Assembly (NCBI GenBank): GCA_000711775.1
Contig: ARYC01000255.1
Span: 62,001-126,000 of the forward strand
Origin: Oxytricha trifallax
Taxonomy: Eukaryota; Ciliophora; Spirotrichea; Sporadotrichida; Oxytrichidae
Length of the DNA stretch: 64,000 nucleotides
Reading direction: 5' to 3'
In this document: positions 46,972 through 58,777 of the stretch, in pieces
How the letters are laid out: each line of letters begins with the position of its first letter
Position numbering within the stretch: position 1 is the stretch's first letter
Notes under the pieces: generated by a model
What the model saw: the letters and a program-made list of their open reading frames with translations, nothing else
Databases searched by the model: none
What the model was told of the DNA's origin: nothing
Translations under genes and position numbers: made by a program

Positions 46972-47481
46972 ATTTAAATAATTGAAACCTCAAATTGAAA
47001 TTTATAATTAAAATAATAAAATAATTTAGTTAAACTGTAACTTCTATTTATAGAAATAAATTATATAGCCTATGTTAATTTGCTAAATTATAATTCAAGA
47101 TTAAGTAATTGTATAAATGTAAAACTTTTAAGTAATTCAATTAATAATAAGCATTTAAGTTCAGTTATCTAAAATAAACAAATATTATTAAAAATAGAAA
47201 CTGAATAAAAAAAAGAATATTTCCCTAAGAAATCAAAATTATAAAACAATTTTTTAATAGAACTTAAATTTAACAAAAAATACAACAAAAGTTAATTAAA
47301 TCAATAATGATTAAACTATTTTCAATATAAATCAAACTTAAATAAGTGAATTAATTTAAGGCTCCTAAATGTAATAGAATCATAAAATTTATATTGATTA
47401 TTTTAGCAAATTGGAGCATTAAAAAAATAAAATTGATTGTTGATATGAACCAAATTGAAAATTAAGAATGATATTATAATA

Positions 47482-48545
47482 TTGTAGGAATACATTCGAT
47501 TTGGGAAAATGAATTAAAATTAAAATTAATTAATTATTCATTAAAGATCAAGTTAATTAAAGGGAAAAGATTTAATGATATAATGATATATCTTTGATTT
47601 AAATTTAATATTTAAGAAATGCATTATTTTAATAAATTAAATATATAAATACTGAATCATAAATCAAACTCATACAATGCTACTAGTTGGTTTTAACCAT
47701 CTTTAACATTGAGATTTTTTTAAAATAGTAAAATAAATTAAAATGGAGCTTTCAACACTTAATTCTCATGTATTATCAATATTTCTTTTTAATTCTTTAA
47801 TTCCAAACAGATCTTACTATATTCCATTTGCAATATATAGGGTGCCTGTTTGACTTTTTTAAATGATATTAATGAAGCCTTTCTATTTAGTAGGGATACT
47901 TAGATCTTTGTGCTATATTCATGTTGAAATCTCTTAGTTCTATTTGGAATTTGATCATTAATTTTGAGTCGCCGGACAATGTTAAGAAATGATTGTCCGC
48001 CGGACAATGTTTTTGAAAGATTTCCCGGTGACCTTTTAAAGAAATGGATGAATTTAAGTATGTTTTTATTGCATTAAAAATGAGAAATAAATTAAATAAA
48101 TATAGCAAATCTAAATAAAATCAAAAATGGAAGCCATATCTTGTTCTGGCCGAACATGGCTGTAGTTAACTTGAGTATTTATGATTAATTACCTTCAGTT
48201 ATGTTTTTGGAAAATGTCTCCAAACCCTGACAATATTATACTCTCTGGATAGCGCATTAAAAATGAGACGGTGATTTTTATTGCTATAATAAATTTATCT
48301 CATCGCCCAAGCGAGAAAAACCCATTATACTATTTTTGGGAGTTAGCTCAAAATCAAAATATCTCACTTTTTTGGATGATTTGGGAATAATGCCAATAGT
48401 AATGTCCAGCTTAAATTGCGGGATCTACCGTAGAATACATTTATTTTTTAATATTGAGTCACTTTGGATTTGATAACTTCCATGATTTTAATATTTAATT
48501 AATCTAATTTTAATTCATTTTCCCAAATCGAATGTATTCCTACAA
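47482..48545. mobile_element. TA-targeting MITE, long member
   Basis: TTGTAGGAATACATTCGAT and its complement form the ends, flanked by TA (47480-47481, 48546-48547). At 1,064 bp it is longer than its relatives and its interior is not palindromic apart from a small GTCGCCGGACAATG/GTCCGCCGGACAATG repeat near 47967-48012. No gene recognised. Confidence 0.7.
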
Positions 48546-48708
48546 TAGTGTTTTTTTATGCTGAAATAATTAAGAAAATTTCATTTAATTTTTAAGTATA
48601 AATTTAACTTAACTTAAGCTGAATATAATTATTAAATCTATTATTTTCGTATTGATATTGATTTTCGGGAGGTTTTGAAGGTTCTGGGAGGCACGGACGT
48701 CAACACCA

Positions 48709-49319
48709 AATCAAAGAGGAAAAATTTAAATTGTGATACTTTTTTGTTGTTGTTGTCTAAAATCTAAATTCGAATAAAATATTTTTATATTACTAAAAAT
48801 TAAGTTAGCTTTTTAAATTTAATATTTTAAAGTTTAGTCTGCCAAACGATGAAATAATGTCATCTTGAGGAAATGAAAAATCTTCACATTAAATGTGCGT
48901 CATTAATATTATAAAATGTAAGTTATTTTTTAATTATATTAAAACTAGTTATTGATTTATAATTTTTATATTTCTCATTATTTTAACATAATCTAATTAT
49001 ACATTTTCATTAAAAAAATTTATTTTTATATAATAAACAGTGCAAATTCACATCATAAACTTTTTTATTCAATAATATAAACTTAAATACAAATAAATAC
49101 CCATTTTATTCATTTTCGCTTATTATTCTAATAGATTAATGCACATTTTAGAGATAAAAAATAGATTGGAGGTTTAAATTGATATAAATATAATATGTTT
49201 GATTTATTTTTGTATATCTTATATTTAAATTGCTAACATCGATTCCTTTTCCTTCGAAACTTTGATATATCAAACTATTCTGATTAATTTGATAATATTC
49301 AATATCTATTTTAAAAGAT
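48709..49319. other. AT-rich spacer
   Basis: About 600 bases between two composite elements with no frame or repeat that I can support. Confidence 0.4.
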
Positions 49320-49584
49320 ACCCCCTCCCCAAAACCAACCCAAGTTCTCCCCCCATTATATAAAATGACCTAATTCATATGAAATTTTATCTTCAAGTGC
49401 TGAATCTTACTCATTCAAGACATTCTCTGTTTTTTAATACTAATATAAATATTAATTTTTGTTTTCATTACATGCGTCATCATTTTGCGACAGATTCTCC
49501 AATAGGAATACAATTTATCATCTATTTACATTTCAATATTATTTTAAAAAATTACTGACTATTATTACGCATAAGTTTTATATA

Positions 49585-49919
49585 GAGGGAATACATTCAA
49601 AATTTTGAAATTAGTTTAAATTAAATTAATTATAAATTAAAGTATTGGCAGTTAAAGTTGACTAATTTAAACAATTTTGAGCTAATTCGATAGAGAATTA
49701 AAATTATCTGGACTTTATTATTGGCGGTACTATTTTATCACTTCTCTTGAGAGGGATAACTCCACTAAAATAGTACCGCCAATAATAAAGTCCAGATAAT
49801 TTTAAATTCTCTATCGAATTAGCTCAAAATTGTTTAAATTAGTCAACTTTAACTGCCAATACTTTAATTTATAATTAATTTAATTTAAACTAATTTCAAA
49901 ATTTTGAATGTATTCCCTC
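49585..49919. mobile_element. TA-targeting MITE at palindrome centre
   Basis: Ends are GAGGGAATACATTCAAAAT and its complement, flanked by TA (49583-49584, 49920-49921). Arms share GGCAGTTAAAGTTGAC and ATCTGGACTTTATTATTGGC with the other members. It is almost perfectly palindromic, suggesting recent origin. Confidence 0.75.
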
Positions 49920-50270
49920 TATATAAAACTTATGCGTAATAATAGTCAGTAATTTTTAAAATAATATTGAAATGTAAATAGATGATAAATTGTATTCCTA
50001 TTGGAGAATCTGTCGCAAAATGATGACGCATGTAATGAAAACAAAAATTAATATTTATATTAGTATTAAAAAACAGAGAATGTCTTGAATGAGTAAGATT
50101 CAGCACTTGAAGATAAAATTTCATATGAATTAAGTCATTTTATATAATCAAAACCCCAAAGCTTTTTCAGTAGTTTGATTGACTTTTTTATTGATAAAAG
50201 TAGAATATTAGTGCATACTTTATTAGGGTTTTATTTTAGGGTTTATGCAGTGGATTAGGTTTTAAATTTA

Positions 50271-51705
50271 ATGTAAATTAGTGTTTAAAATCAAGGTTTG
50301 GAGTCAGTATATGACAGTGAGTACATAGATTTACTATTTAAATTGTGATATGGTTGTAATGACTATGATTATCAACTCAGACCTATAATTACACATCTAT
50401 AGCAAGGCTGCTCCATAAATTTCCAGCAACGTTTAGGACTCACTGTCTATTAGTATTGAACTTAAAGAGTTAGCATCTTAACTCTAAGCCTAAGAGACCT
50501 CTAAAATTTTATCAGCATCATATCGATTATCTTATTAATGATAAGACTCTTCAATACTGGGCTCACTTCTCTCTGGCCAAGAGAGCTAAGATGTTTCATC
50601 GCCAATTTCCTGAGCTTCACATCTCTGCTTAATCTATAGCGAACATATATAATAATAATGGAATATCTTACAATACAGTCAATCGTATAAAGGCAGTGAT
50701 TGACTTTAATGTTCCATTTTATATGACTAATTTAAATTATATATTCGATTAAATGCAGAGTGCTTAAGAGCATAATATAAAGCTCATAAACGCTGATGAG
50801 GCAGTATTCATCTTTAATAACTTCATTTCAAGGTCTTGGTATGAAAGATAAAGCAACATAGAACTATATGATTAAAAAGTTAAGGTGTAAACACACGTAT
50901 TCTTGATGGAATAAGTGAAGATAGTCGCTTCGAAACTTATGTTATTCACCTTCGTTCTATAAAGACTGAATAATATATTAAGTTCTTGCAATAACTCAGT
51001 GATAAGTACGCTGACTAAGAGATTCATAGAAAATAATCGAGAATTGATAAATGAAAATTAAATTAATAATTAAAATACAAATACCTAATAATGGTGACGC
51101 TAGTGGAGACTGTTCACTCATAAAAAATGTAAGTTACAAAAAACATATCTGAAATTTACTTTTTACAGAGAATCAGGCAGGTAAGAGTCGTGAAGGCTGA
51201 GAACAAGTAATTCACAGAGCAGCCCAAAGACAAGGAAACAGAAGACTGACTCATGCAGATGGTGACATTTACTAAGGCATTTGGAAAAATGTAACTGTTT
51301 TTTTGAGATTCCATTTTTTTATTATTACAATAAGTATTAGTATTCATCAAAATTATATTCTTACAATCATATATTTTTCGCTTTATTTATCTTAATTCTT
51401 CTATTCGTTGATAACTTTTCAGTTCATAAAACTAAAGACTCAAGAATGGAATATGAAAGGCTAAATATAACACCTGTATTTAATGTTCCTTACAGCCCTT
51501 AGTTCAATGGAATTGAATTATATTGGGGGTTATTGAAAGGTCATTATAAGAAATTGCTGCTCTACCATATGATGCATGATTTAAAGATAGACACAGTCAA
51601 TTTTATTAAGAGTGCTGCTAAAAGAGTCAGTGATGATAAAGCTAAAGTGTGCGCAAGAGAAGGGAGATTTTTGTTTATAAATAAGTATTAGATTTAAACG
51701 AATGA
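50271..51705 (+). pseudogene. TBE transposase with early stop and insertion
   Basis: Blocks: VYDSEYIDLLFKL then UGA where relatives have Arg, FYQHHIDYLINDKTLQYW, INADEAVFIFNNF (first catalytic Asp region), DGISEDSRFETYVIH, ...KYADQEI. Homology stops at about 51031 and resumes at about 51395 with ILLFVDNFSVHKTKDS (second Asp) and NVPYSPQFNGIELYW (Glu). A frameshift lies near 50890. The inserted DNA carries a host-like fragment, listed separately. Confidence 0.8.
51035..51394 (+). other. Insertion with MORN-like exon and intron
   Basis: This segment is absent from the other TBE transposases. It includes NNGDASGDCSLIKN (51090-51127), a GT-AG intron-like 39 nt (51128-51167) and a frame reading GNRRLTHADGDIYQGIWKN (51238-51294), a close fit to the MORN repeat pattern (G-x-G-R-L-x-x-A-D-G-x-x-Y-x-G-x-W). 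One UGA stands where Trp would be expected just upstream. It looks like a piece of a MORN-repeat gene carried inside the transposon. Confidence 0.5.
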
Positions 51706-51711
51706 TTGAGT

Positions 51712-52497
51712 TCACATATTAAATTTTCCCGTAAAGGGATTTGGCTTCTCTTTCTTTTCTTCCTTTGAAGGTTGGGTCTATGTTTTTTCTCTTTGTGCCA
51801 GCTCCTGCATCTATGTTAATCTCTTCTGCCTTTTATAAATCTTTGAAGAGTATCTTACTCAATTCATGCTTTACTTGAGACTTTCTCTCTCTGCTTAATT
51901 TGCTGCACTCTTTCATCAAGTATATAGCAGTACCAGGTTTTTCTATAAAGTTAGAAGACTAAGCTTACTTGAGATGAAAGGATGCTTTTGAAGTTCCTAC
52001 AGCCAGGTGTCACTTATTTTAATACCTTGCTTCTCTTTTTCTTCAGGAGAGATGCTGTATCGTTTCTTATGAGCTTCTTAAATAACTTCATTTAAGTACT
52101 CAGGTTTCAGAGTTGCAAGAACACCAAAGAAGAAGTTTCTCTCTGGCAACTTATTAGAGAGCTGTAGCTTTGATGGAAGGTATAGAACTACGTCCGGATC
52201 ACTCATGGCATCGTCATATAGGTTTGTCACTGATATTTCAGGGTAGTTAGGTATCTCTATCATCCTAATTTAATTAGACTTAAAACCTTTTTTCTCTTCA
52301 TTTAGTAAGGCTTTTAAGAATGAGATTTTAGTTCCCTCCTAAATTGGCAAGAACAATCCAACTATAATGGATTTATTAATCTTACTTAAGAACTTACCTT
52401 GCTATACCAAATATCTATAAAGGTCCTCTTTACTTCGAAATTTTCCTATTAAATCTTGAGATTAAATTCTCTTCATTGCATCATTCATAGACTCCAT
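51712..52497 (-). pseudogene. TBE accessory (22-kDa-type) ORF, nearly intact
   Basis: From ATG 52497: MESMNDAMKRIQSQDLIGKF, RSKEDLYRYLVQQ, IPNYPEISVTNLYDDAM, LSNKLPERNFFFGVLATLK, KKPGTAIYLMKE, INIDAGAGTKRKN. The 26-nt intron is at 51943-51968. Near the C-terminus (about 51760) one base is out of step with the copy at 61440, so the final residues differ. Protein function is unknown; it has no motif I recognise. Confidence 0.65.
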
Positions 52498-53058
52498 CTT
52501 GCTTCCTCTTTCTAGAAATGTTAATGAAATTTAAAATTATGGATATCCATTCTAAGTTTATTAAAATCTTACTACTAAATAGGGATGACCTACTGGAGGT
52601 CAACCTTGAAAAGATATGCAGAGAAGCATTAAAAACTTACTCCAAGTTTCACAGATTGATTTCCATTTTTATCAATCTATCTCCATTAATTTGCTACTAA
52701 TAATGTTTAAATATTTTAGGAGGTCCTTCAAATTAAGTTAAAACTTTATTAGGAGTTAAATTTTAAGGTTAAAACTTAATTAAGAGCATATTAAATTAAT
52801 AAATTTTAAATAACTTTGCCTCCAAATTAAGTTCAAAGTTGATTTGGAGGACCTTCTAGAGAAAAAAACTTCATTAGGAGTATTAAAATTTTTTAAAACG
52901 TATAAAATTCTCATAAAATATGTCAACTTACAGTCTTTTATGGTTAGTTCATTTTCTTACCTCTCAGCAAAGAAACTACCAGAGTGTCTTATACTCTACT
53001 ATAATAGTTTATCTCGGTAGATTTTATCATTATTATAATAAAATATCAGAAAACTAAA

Positions 53059-54361
53059 ATGAGCGCTAACCTTTTGAGAAGAGCGGCTTTACTTGGATCA
53101 AATCAATAAAAGTTATCATTCAAGCAACCAAGAAAAGTAGAGACCAGAGACGCTTGTACTCAGTGGTAGCTTACTTATGACAACTTTGACCAGTCTAGCT
53201 TTGAGATTTGAATATAAGTTAAGTAGGAGGTCATCATAGAAGCTGTACAAAATTGAGGAGAAGGTTAAACAATCCGCAATTGAGCATAAATAATTACAAG
53301 CTAAAGTAGACTATTTATGCAAAGAATGCAATAATGTTTTCCTCTGCAAGTCAACTTACAAGAGACATTTGAGAAATATACACGAATAGATTCCTATAAA
53401 AAAGATGATCAAGAAATCCTGCCGAGTCTCTTAGAGTTGAAGTATAGAAATAAGTCAAAATGGGGAAAGCTGTCAAGAACTTTCCTGTCTTTGAGAAATA
53501 TAAAATCATGGTAAAAATTGATGCGATGAAGATTCCTATCTTAAAAATTATTGACATAGATTCTTGCCTTGAAAGCTACCTCACTCTTGAGGATAACGTA
53601 GAGAAGAGAGTAAGAGAGTCATCACTGATGACTAATATGCCTATAAAATATACCCATTCAATTACTCCATTGCTGATGATAAGTTCCAAAAGGAATTCGC
53701 TAATGAGTATTATGCTCTTTAACAAGCAAAGTTTAGAGAGTGTAAGCATATTATTTAGCTAGATGCTATACTTCTTGGAAAAGATCATGTTGCATTTAGA
53801 CTTCTATTCGAGATGACTTACTGAGAATTTTTATCTGACAATAGATACAAAAGATAAATTGGCTAGATCGTGCAGCAAAAAGTTGAGGGAATTGAAGAGC
53901 TTCACAAGCTTGGCTATGCACATCGAGACTTAAAGCCAGAGAACATTATGATGAACTTTCAACCTCTTAGAATTTATATCATTGATTTAAACAGAGCTCA
54001 AAGAGTGCAAGCCTCTGCATAAGGCAATGTATATGGTACTCCTGAATATTTCCCAGAGAGAGAAGAGTGGAGAGATGGAGACACTTAATGGGATATCTGG
54101 GCTCTAGCAGTAGTAATAATAATAGAGAGCGACATGCCAAGAAACGATTACTTTAGCTGCAGGGGTGAGAGAGATTCTAAGCAGAGAATAAAACAATATC
54201 TCGATAAAAATAAAATAAATGGAGGTCTCAGAGAACTTGCATAGTCAACTATTATCAAGCCAAGCAAAGAGAATCAATTGACAATTGAAACAATCAAACA
54301 GCATCTAAGAAAGATAAAATTCAGAGAACTGCAAAATGACTCTAAGCTTAAGTTTGTGTGA
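53059..54361 (+). pseudogene. TBE zinc-finger/kinase (57-kDa-type) ORF, frameshifted
   Basis: ATG 53059 (MSANLLRRAALLGSNQQ). A good C2H2 finger is present: LCKECNNVFLCKSTYKRHLR, then NIH. The kinase-like half has LGYAHRDLKPENIM, IYIIDLNRAQR (DLN instead of DFG), and TQWDIWALAVVI, ending LKFV-UGA. Frame changes are needed near 53215, 53430, 53640 and 53820, so the copy is not functional as read. Confidence 0.7.
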
Positions 54362-54539
54362 AATATTTTTAAAACTCGCTTGTAGTACTCACTTAAATTA
54401 CTAATATTTAAACATTAAACCCCTACATAAATCCTATTATAACCCTAATAAAACCCTAATAAAGTAAACACTAATTGTCTACTTATATCAATAAAAACTC
54501 AATCAAATTACTAAAGGGTTTTGGGATTTTGAATGGGGG

Positions 54540-55117
54540 GAACTCGTTTTGGTTTTGGGGAGGAAGTTTCTTTTAGAACACAAATCTTTGTCTTGAATTT
54601 TTAACTTCACGAATTCTTCTTTGATATTGTTAATTTAGAAAGATTCAAGATTTTAAGGTAAAATACACTCAAATTATTTAAAAATCGCCTTTATCATGAA
54701 GAAGTCATTTTTATTTGCAATTTCTAGAAATTCTTTTAGTGCCTACATTTTAATTTAAATTTCTTTCATTTGTTCAGATTTAAGATTTTAAAGTGTTTAC
54801 TCAAATTCATTTGTATCTTAGTAATGTTCTTATTTTTATTGATTTATATCTCTATTTATAGCTATTGATAAAAATATCAATGCAATTGGTGGAGATAAAA
54901 ATAGGCTTATGAATCCTATAAATCCTGCTAGTCCAGCTACAGCTCTTCCACTCTTTATTGCAATTTAATTATTTTTAAATTTTTCTAGTAGTTCATTCCT
55001 ATCGCCACAATTTTACAGTATTTTTAAGAATCTCATTAACTCAGAAAAAAATGAGTAAAAATTTTCATAAATAAAATAAAAAATGTTTTTTAAGACTTCA
55101 AATAATAGCAAAGTCAT
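54540..55117 (-). CDS. Possible hydrophobic coiled-coil protein fragment
   Basis: From ATG 55117 an open frame of about 190 codons (UAR = Gln) has a Gly/Ala-rich hydrophobic stretch (SGRAVAGLAGFIGFISLFL, PPIALIFLSIAIN) followed by a Gln/Lys/Glu-rich coiled-coil-like part. It runs into the terminal repeat of the adjacent palindromic element, which supplies its C-terminus (FLPKTKTSSPHS). The residue mix is protein-like, but an opening of this length can occur by chance in this DNA. Confidence 0.3.
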
Positions 55118-55317
55118 AATAAAAATCCAAATGAAAAATTTATCTGCAGTCGATATAAATAACACATTTTACGATTTAAATCATTAAGGCCATTAAGAAA
55201 TAATACTTTTAAAATTGTTTTTATTTAGCAATTAAGCAAATTATAATTGAGTTTATATAATATTAAAAAATAATACTAATAATACTATTACTACAAAAGA
55301 GGGAAGCTGAATCAACA

Positions 55318-55680
55318 ATAACAAAGAAAGCCGATGTAGTTGAGAGCGAGGGAAGTGGCCCCCAGGAAAAAGCCAGTACTACTATTGCTGCAAATACAGA
55401 AGCTGCGCCGAAGAGCCTAGTTCTCTAACTACAAAGGGGATTGCTGATGATGACAACTCCAAGGATCTCGATGTATACGAATTCAAGAAAACTACTCAAA
55501 ACTCCAACATTGAAAAGTGCATCGACGACATCTGAAAAACATACGACAAGGACAAACAACAAATAAAATAAATCAGACAACCGATCACACTTGAGGTTCG
55601 GGATGTGCGCCTGTAAAACACCTTAGTTGCAGGTAGAGACCTAACTAGCAGTCTCCAGTGTACCAGTTGAAATCTTTGAG
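55318..55680 (+). pseudogene. GC-richer coding-like fragment, frameshifted
   Basis: Frame 1 reads KKADVVESEGSGPQEKAST, TIAANTEAAPKSLVL; after a shift near 55432 it continues KGIADDDNSKDLDVYEFKK, NIEKCIDDI-UGA-KTYDKDKQQ. The last part res­embles an EF-hand helix-loop start. Flanks contain CTATTACTAC (about 55287) and its complement (about 55731). It may be a relic of a host gene or of a retroelement ORF. Confidence 0.35.
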
Positions 55681-55840
55681 AAAACTAATATTTATACCTA
55701 ACTAACTAATTTAAGGCATAGTATATTTAATAGTAGTAATAGTAAATAAATAGTATTATATATTAAGTCTAGAATTTTTTATTTCTAGATTTTAATTTCA
55801 CTTGCCTTAGCGATTATCTATCTATCTATTAAAAATATAT

Positions 55841-56926
55841 GTTCTGACCGAGACCACACTCCTACACCCTCCCCCCAACGCTATTATACGAAATTTTCAT
55901 TTCATCAACCAACATCTAAATAATGAAAAATCCCATTATAAATGGAAATATATAGCCTCATAGTCCATATCAATATTTTATCAATATAATAACATCATTT
56001 GTAAACATACCTATTTTTATATATAAAATTTGAAATTATTTTTTCTTCTAATTCTCAAAAAAAATGATCATTTTTTTCAATCAAGATTTAATTCGCGTCC
56101 TTCGACTTTTTTACGTACATGTCCTCATAGGATATTATTTTTAAATTATTTTAATCTGTCTGTCATTAAATTTCTCTTTTTCAATTATCTAAAGCCAAAA
56201 TTTGACATAAAACAAAACAAATAAAATCATAAAGGTTTTATTTTTTATTATTTATAATTTCTATTTATATTACGGATACAATTCTTTATTAAAATATAAA
56301 CAATTTTATTCTTGTAAATCTAAATGGTAATTAATAAATTAATTAAATTTCCACTATGAAGTTTTTATATATACTTAATTGGTTATCAGTATTATACATT
56401 AATATATAAATTTAGATTTATAAATAAAAAATTTATTATATTTTGATAAAGTATCGTTTCCGTAATTTTAAATATAAATTATAAATAAAAAAAATTAAAA
56501 CCTTTATGATTTTATTTTTTTTGTTTTGTGTCAAATTTTGATGAATTAAGAAAATATATAAAAATTGTCCTGAGATTATTGAGAAAAAGAAAATTAATGA
56601 CAGTCAGATTAAATCAATTTATATATTTTCCCTATGGGGACATGTACGTCAAAAAGTCGACGAAACGCATTAATTCTTGAATAAAAATAAAAATATTCAT
56701 TTTTTGGAAAATTTAGAAAAGAAAAAATTTTATCATATTTTATATATAAAAAATAGGTTTGTATATAAATTAACTCTTTATAAAGTAAGTTGTAAATACA
56801 AATTTATTCATATCAAGCATAAAAATTTAAAGAAAAATAATAAATTTAAATAGTAGTAGATTTGAATGTGCTAGAAAAAATTCATATGAAAGCGTTGGGG
56901 GGGTATGAGGGGGTCTCGGTCTGAAC
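55841..56926. mobile_element. Palindromic TIR element, 1.1 kb
   Basis: GTTCTGACCGAGACC and its near complement GGTCTCGGTCTGAAC form the ends. The arms pair over most of their length with mismatches (for example ACGTACATGTCC against GGACATGTACGT). No coding capacity. The G/C-rich tip CCCTCCCCCCAACGC resembles the tip of the palindromic element at 49.3 kb. Confidence 0.65.
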
Positions 56927-58102
56927 AATTATACATAATTTTTTTTATGCTAATTTAGTAATTATAATGATTTTATAAGATATATAGTTGCAAGCAATTA
57001 CAATATCTAGTAGATTAATTAAATACAAATTAATCGAGGTGAGACCCCCAAAAATCTGAAATCCAAATCATTGAATTTTTTCGGAAATTAGACTAAAAAT
57101 CTTAAAAAATAGGATAATTATTTGGATTATAATATTATCTGATTATTTAATCAGATAGTTTCTCTCACACATCGCTAATATTAATAAAAAATAAAACATA
57201 TTTAATATTATGATAAATTATAACACCAGTAAATTTTCATTAAAGAAGAAAAAGTATTAATAAGATACATTTTATAATTTTTTATTAAAAGAAAATAAAT
57301 TTATATAATTAATTTAGTTATGATTTAAATTCAATTATATCATTGAGAATTGCATATAAAAATAATTTAGAATATTTTTTATGACAAAGATTGTAAAGAA
57401 AATTACGGTATTAAATATAGTTTTTAGTAATAATTTACCATACTTGGAGATACTTGTGAATAATAACAGTATGGTATAGTAATACTAAACAGTAATCTAT
57501 GTTAGGAAGTAATACTCATACTAAAATTATAAATCATGTTAAGATTTAGTAAAATAGTATCAGCATACATTCTTTAAATGTATACATTACAATTGATAAC
57601 TATTAAGTAAAAAGGAGGAATTAGTCCACTAAACAATTAATGTATTATATCAGTTGTTTAAGTTTAATGAGTATTTTCATTAAATAATGAATTTCAAACT
57701 CACGAGGTCTTTTTAAGACTAGCTCTTTTTAAAATTAGCAAGATCTGATAAAAATAAAACAACAGATATTTGAAGTTTACTGAATTACGACTAATAAAGT
57801 GAATTTCTAATTTAAACAAATTTATTTTTACTCAATTCTATTTTAACTTCTAAAAAACTTCTTGTTAATTAATCTATCATTTAAAAGATTGATTTAAATC
57901 TATAATCATAAAATTTAAAAGTATATAAATTTTATTTATATAAATTAAATTCGGTACTAGATCATGCTTACGTATATTGATATCTAAGTTCAGTGGATTA
58001 AATTTAAATTACAGTTTGTTTATTAAAGAAAACTCTTGACAAATTTGTAATTACTAAGACATTATATTATTTTATTTACTCTTAAAATTTTAGAGAGTTA
58101 TT

Positions 58103-58562
58103 TAAAATCTTGGGGGGGGAAGTTTCCTGCCCCAAAATTTTATATACACCCAAGGGGGGAGGTTTCCTGCCCCATGCATAAAAATATGTAATTTTTATAA
58201 TTTTCAAAGAATCTTTATCATCAATTATGATGTAGTTTTTTAAAAAATTTAGCGTCAAATATCATTTCTACCTTGATAATGAATTTAAAATTTAATGATA
58301 ATTACATTAATTAATAAAAAAAAAACTTATTTTAGCCTTGTCAGTAATATATAATTTGATAAAGAATAATTATGTACCTAGAAAATTATATAATAATAAA
58401 TGTTGTATATATAATAATAAATTTTGTATAGTACATGGTTATGGTTATTGTAATTGAAATTTAATTGTTTCTATTAAATTTATTGCAAAAAAAATAAAAT
58501 TTAATGTTGGGGGCAGGAAACTACCTTTTGGGGCAGGAAACTTCCCCCCCCAAAATCTTAAT
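58103..58562. mobile_element. MITE with G-rich doubled termini
   Basis: Each end has a run of G (or C), then AAGTTTCCTGCCCCAAAA and, 25-35 bp inwards, a second TTTCCTGCCCC, in inverted orientation at the two ends. The core is AT-rich. No gene. Confidence 0.65.
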
Positions 58563-58777
58563 CATAAATTATTTTTATAGATTCAATTGCAAAGTATTTT
58601 TCAAAAAAAAAAGAATATATAAAATAACTGTTAATTCCAATTAATTATTAGATTAATCAAAACCCCAAAACCCCTTAATGAGGTTTATAAGTGCTTTGAT
58701 TTGTAGGAAATTTGTTAGGGGTTGGGGGATATTAATAGGTTTTAATGTGAAAATTATAGTAAATGTATTTAATTTAA

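Larger units (their letters stand above)
42698..48708. mobile_element. TIR element split by nested insertions
   Basis: GGTGTTGACTGCCGTGCCTC (from 42698) and its near complement ending near 48707 form inverted ends of about 43 bp. Between them lie a TBE (42808-46876) and a MITE (47482-48545); subtracting these leaves under 1 kb of the original element. A further MITE right-end remnant lies at 46895-46971. Confidence 0.55.
50149..54531 (+). mobile_element. TBE transposon 2 (with internal insertion)
   Basis: Left end CAAAACCCCAAAGCTTTTTC and right end ...AAGGGTTTTGGGATTTTG, flanked by AAT duplicates (50146-50148, 54532-54534), the 3-bp target pattern of TBEs. Length 4.38 kb, longer than its relatives because about 360 bp are inserted in the transposase. 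Gene order as in TBE 1. Its terminal repeats differ more from those of TBE 1 and 3, suggesting another TBE subfamily. Confidence 0.87.
49320..54575. mobile_element. Large palindromic element, split by a TBE
   Basis: Left arm 49320-49582 and right arm 49922-50148 plus 54532-54575 are nearly perfect inverted repeats. The outer tips, CCCTCCCCAAAACC...TTCCCCCCATT, pair across the TBE at 50149-54531, which shows that the TBE jumped into the right arm (AAT duplicated). A TA-MITE (49585-49919) fills the centre. The element has no gene of its own. Confidence 0.75.

Noticed and set aside
50149..50160. C4A4 repeats as real telomeres, i.e. a chromosome end
   Set aside because: They lie at both ends of about 4-kb units with AAT duplications and transposase genes, so they are TBE termini.
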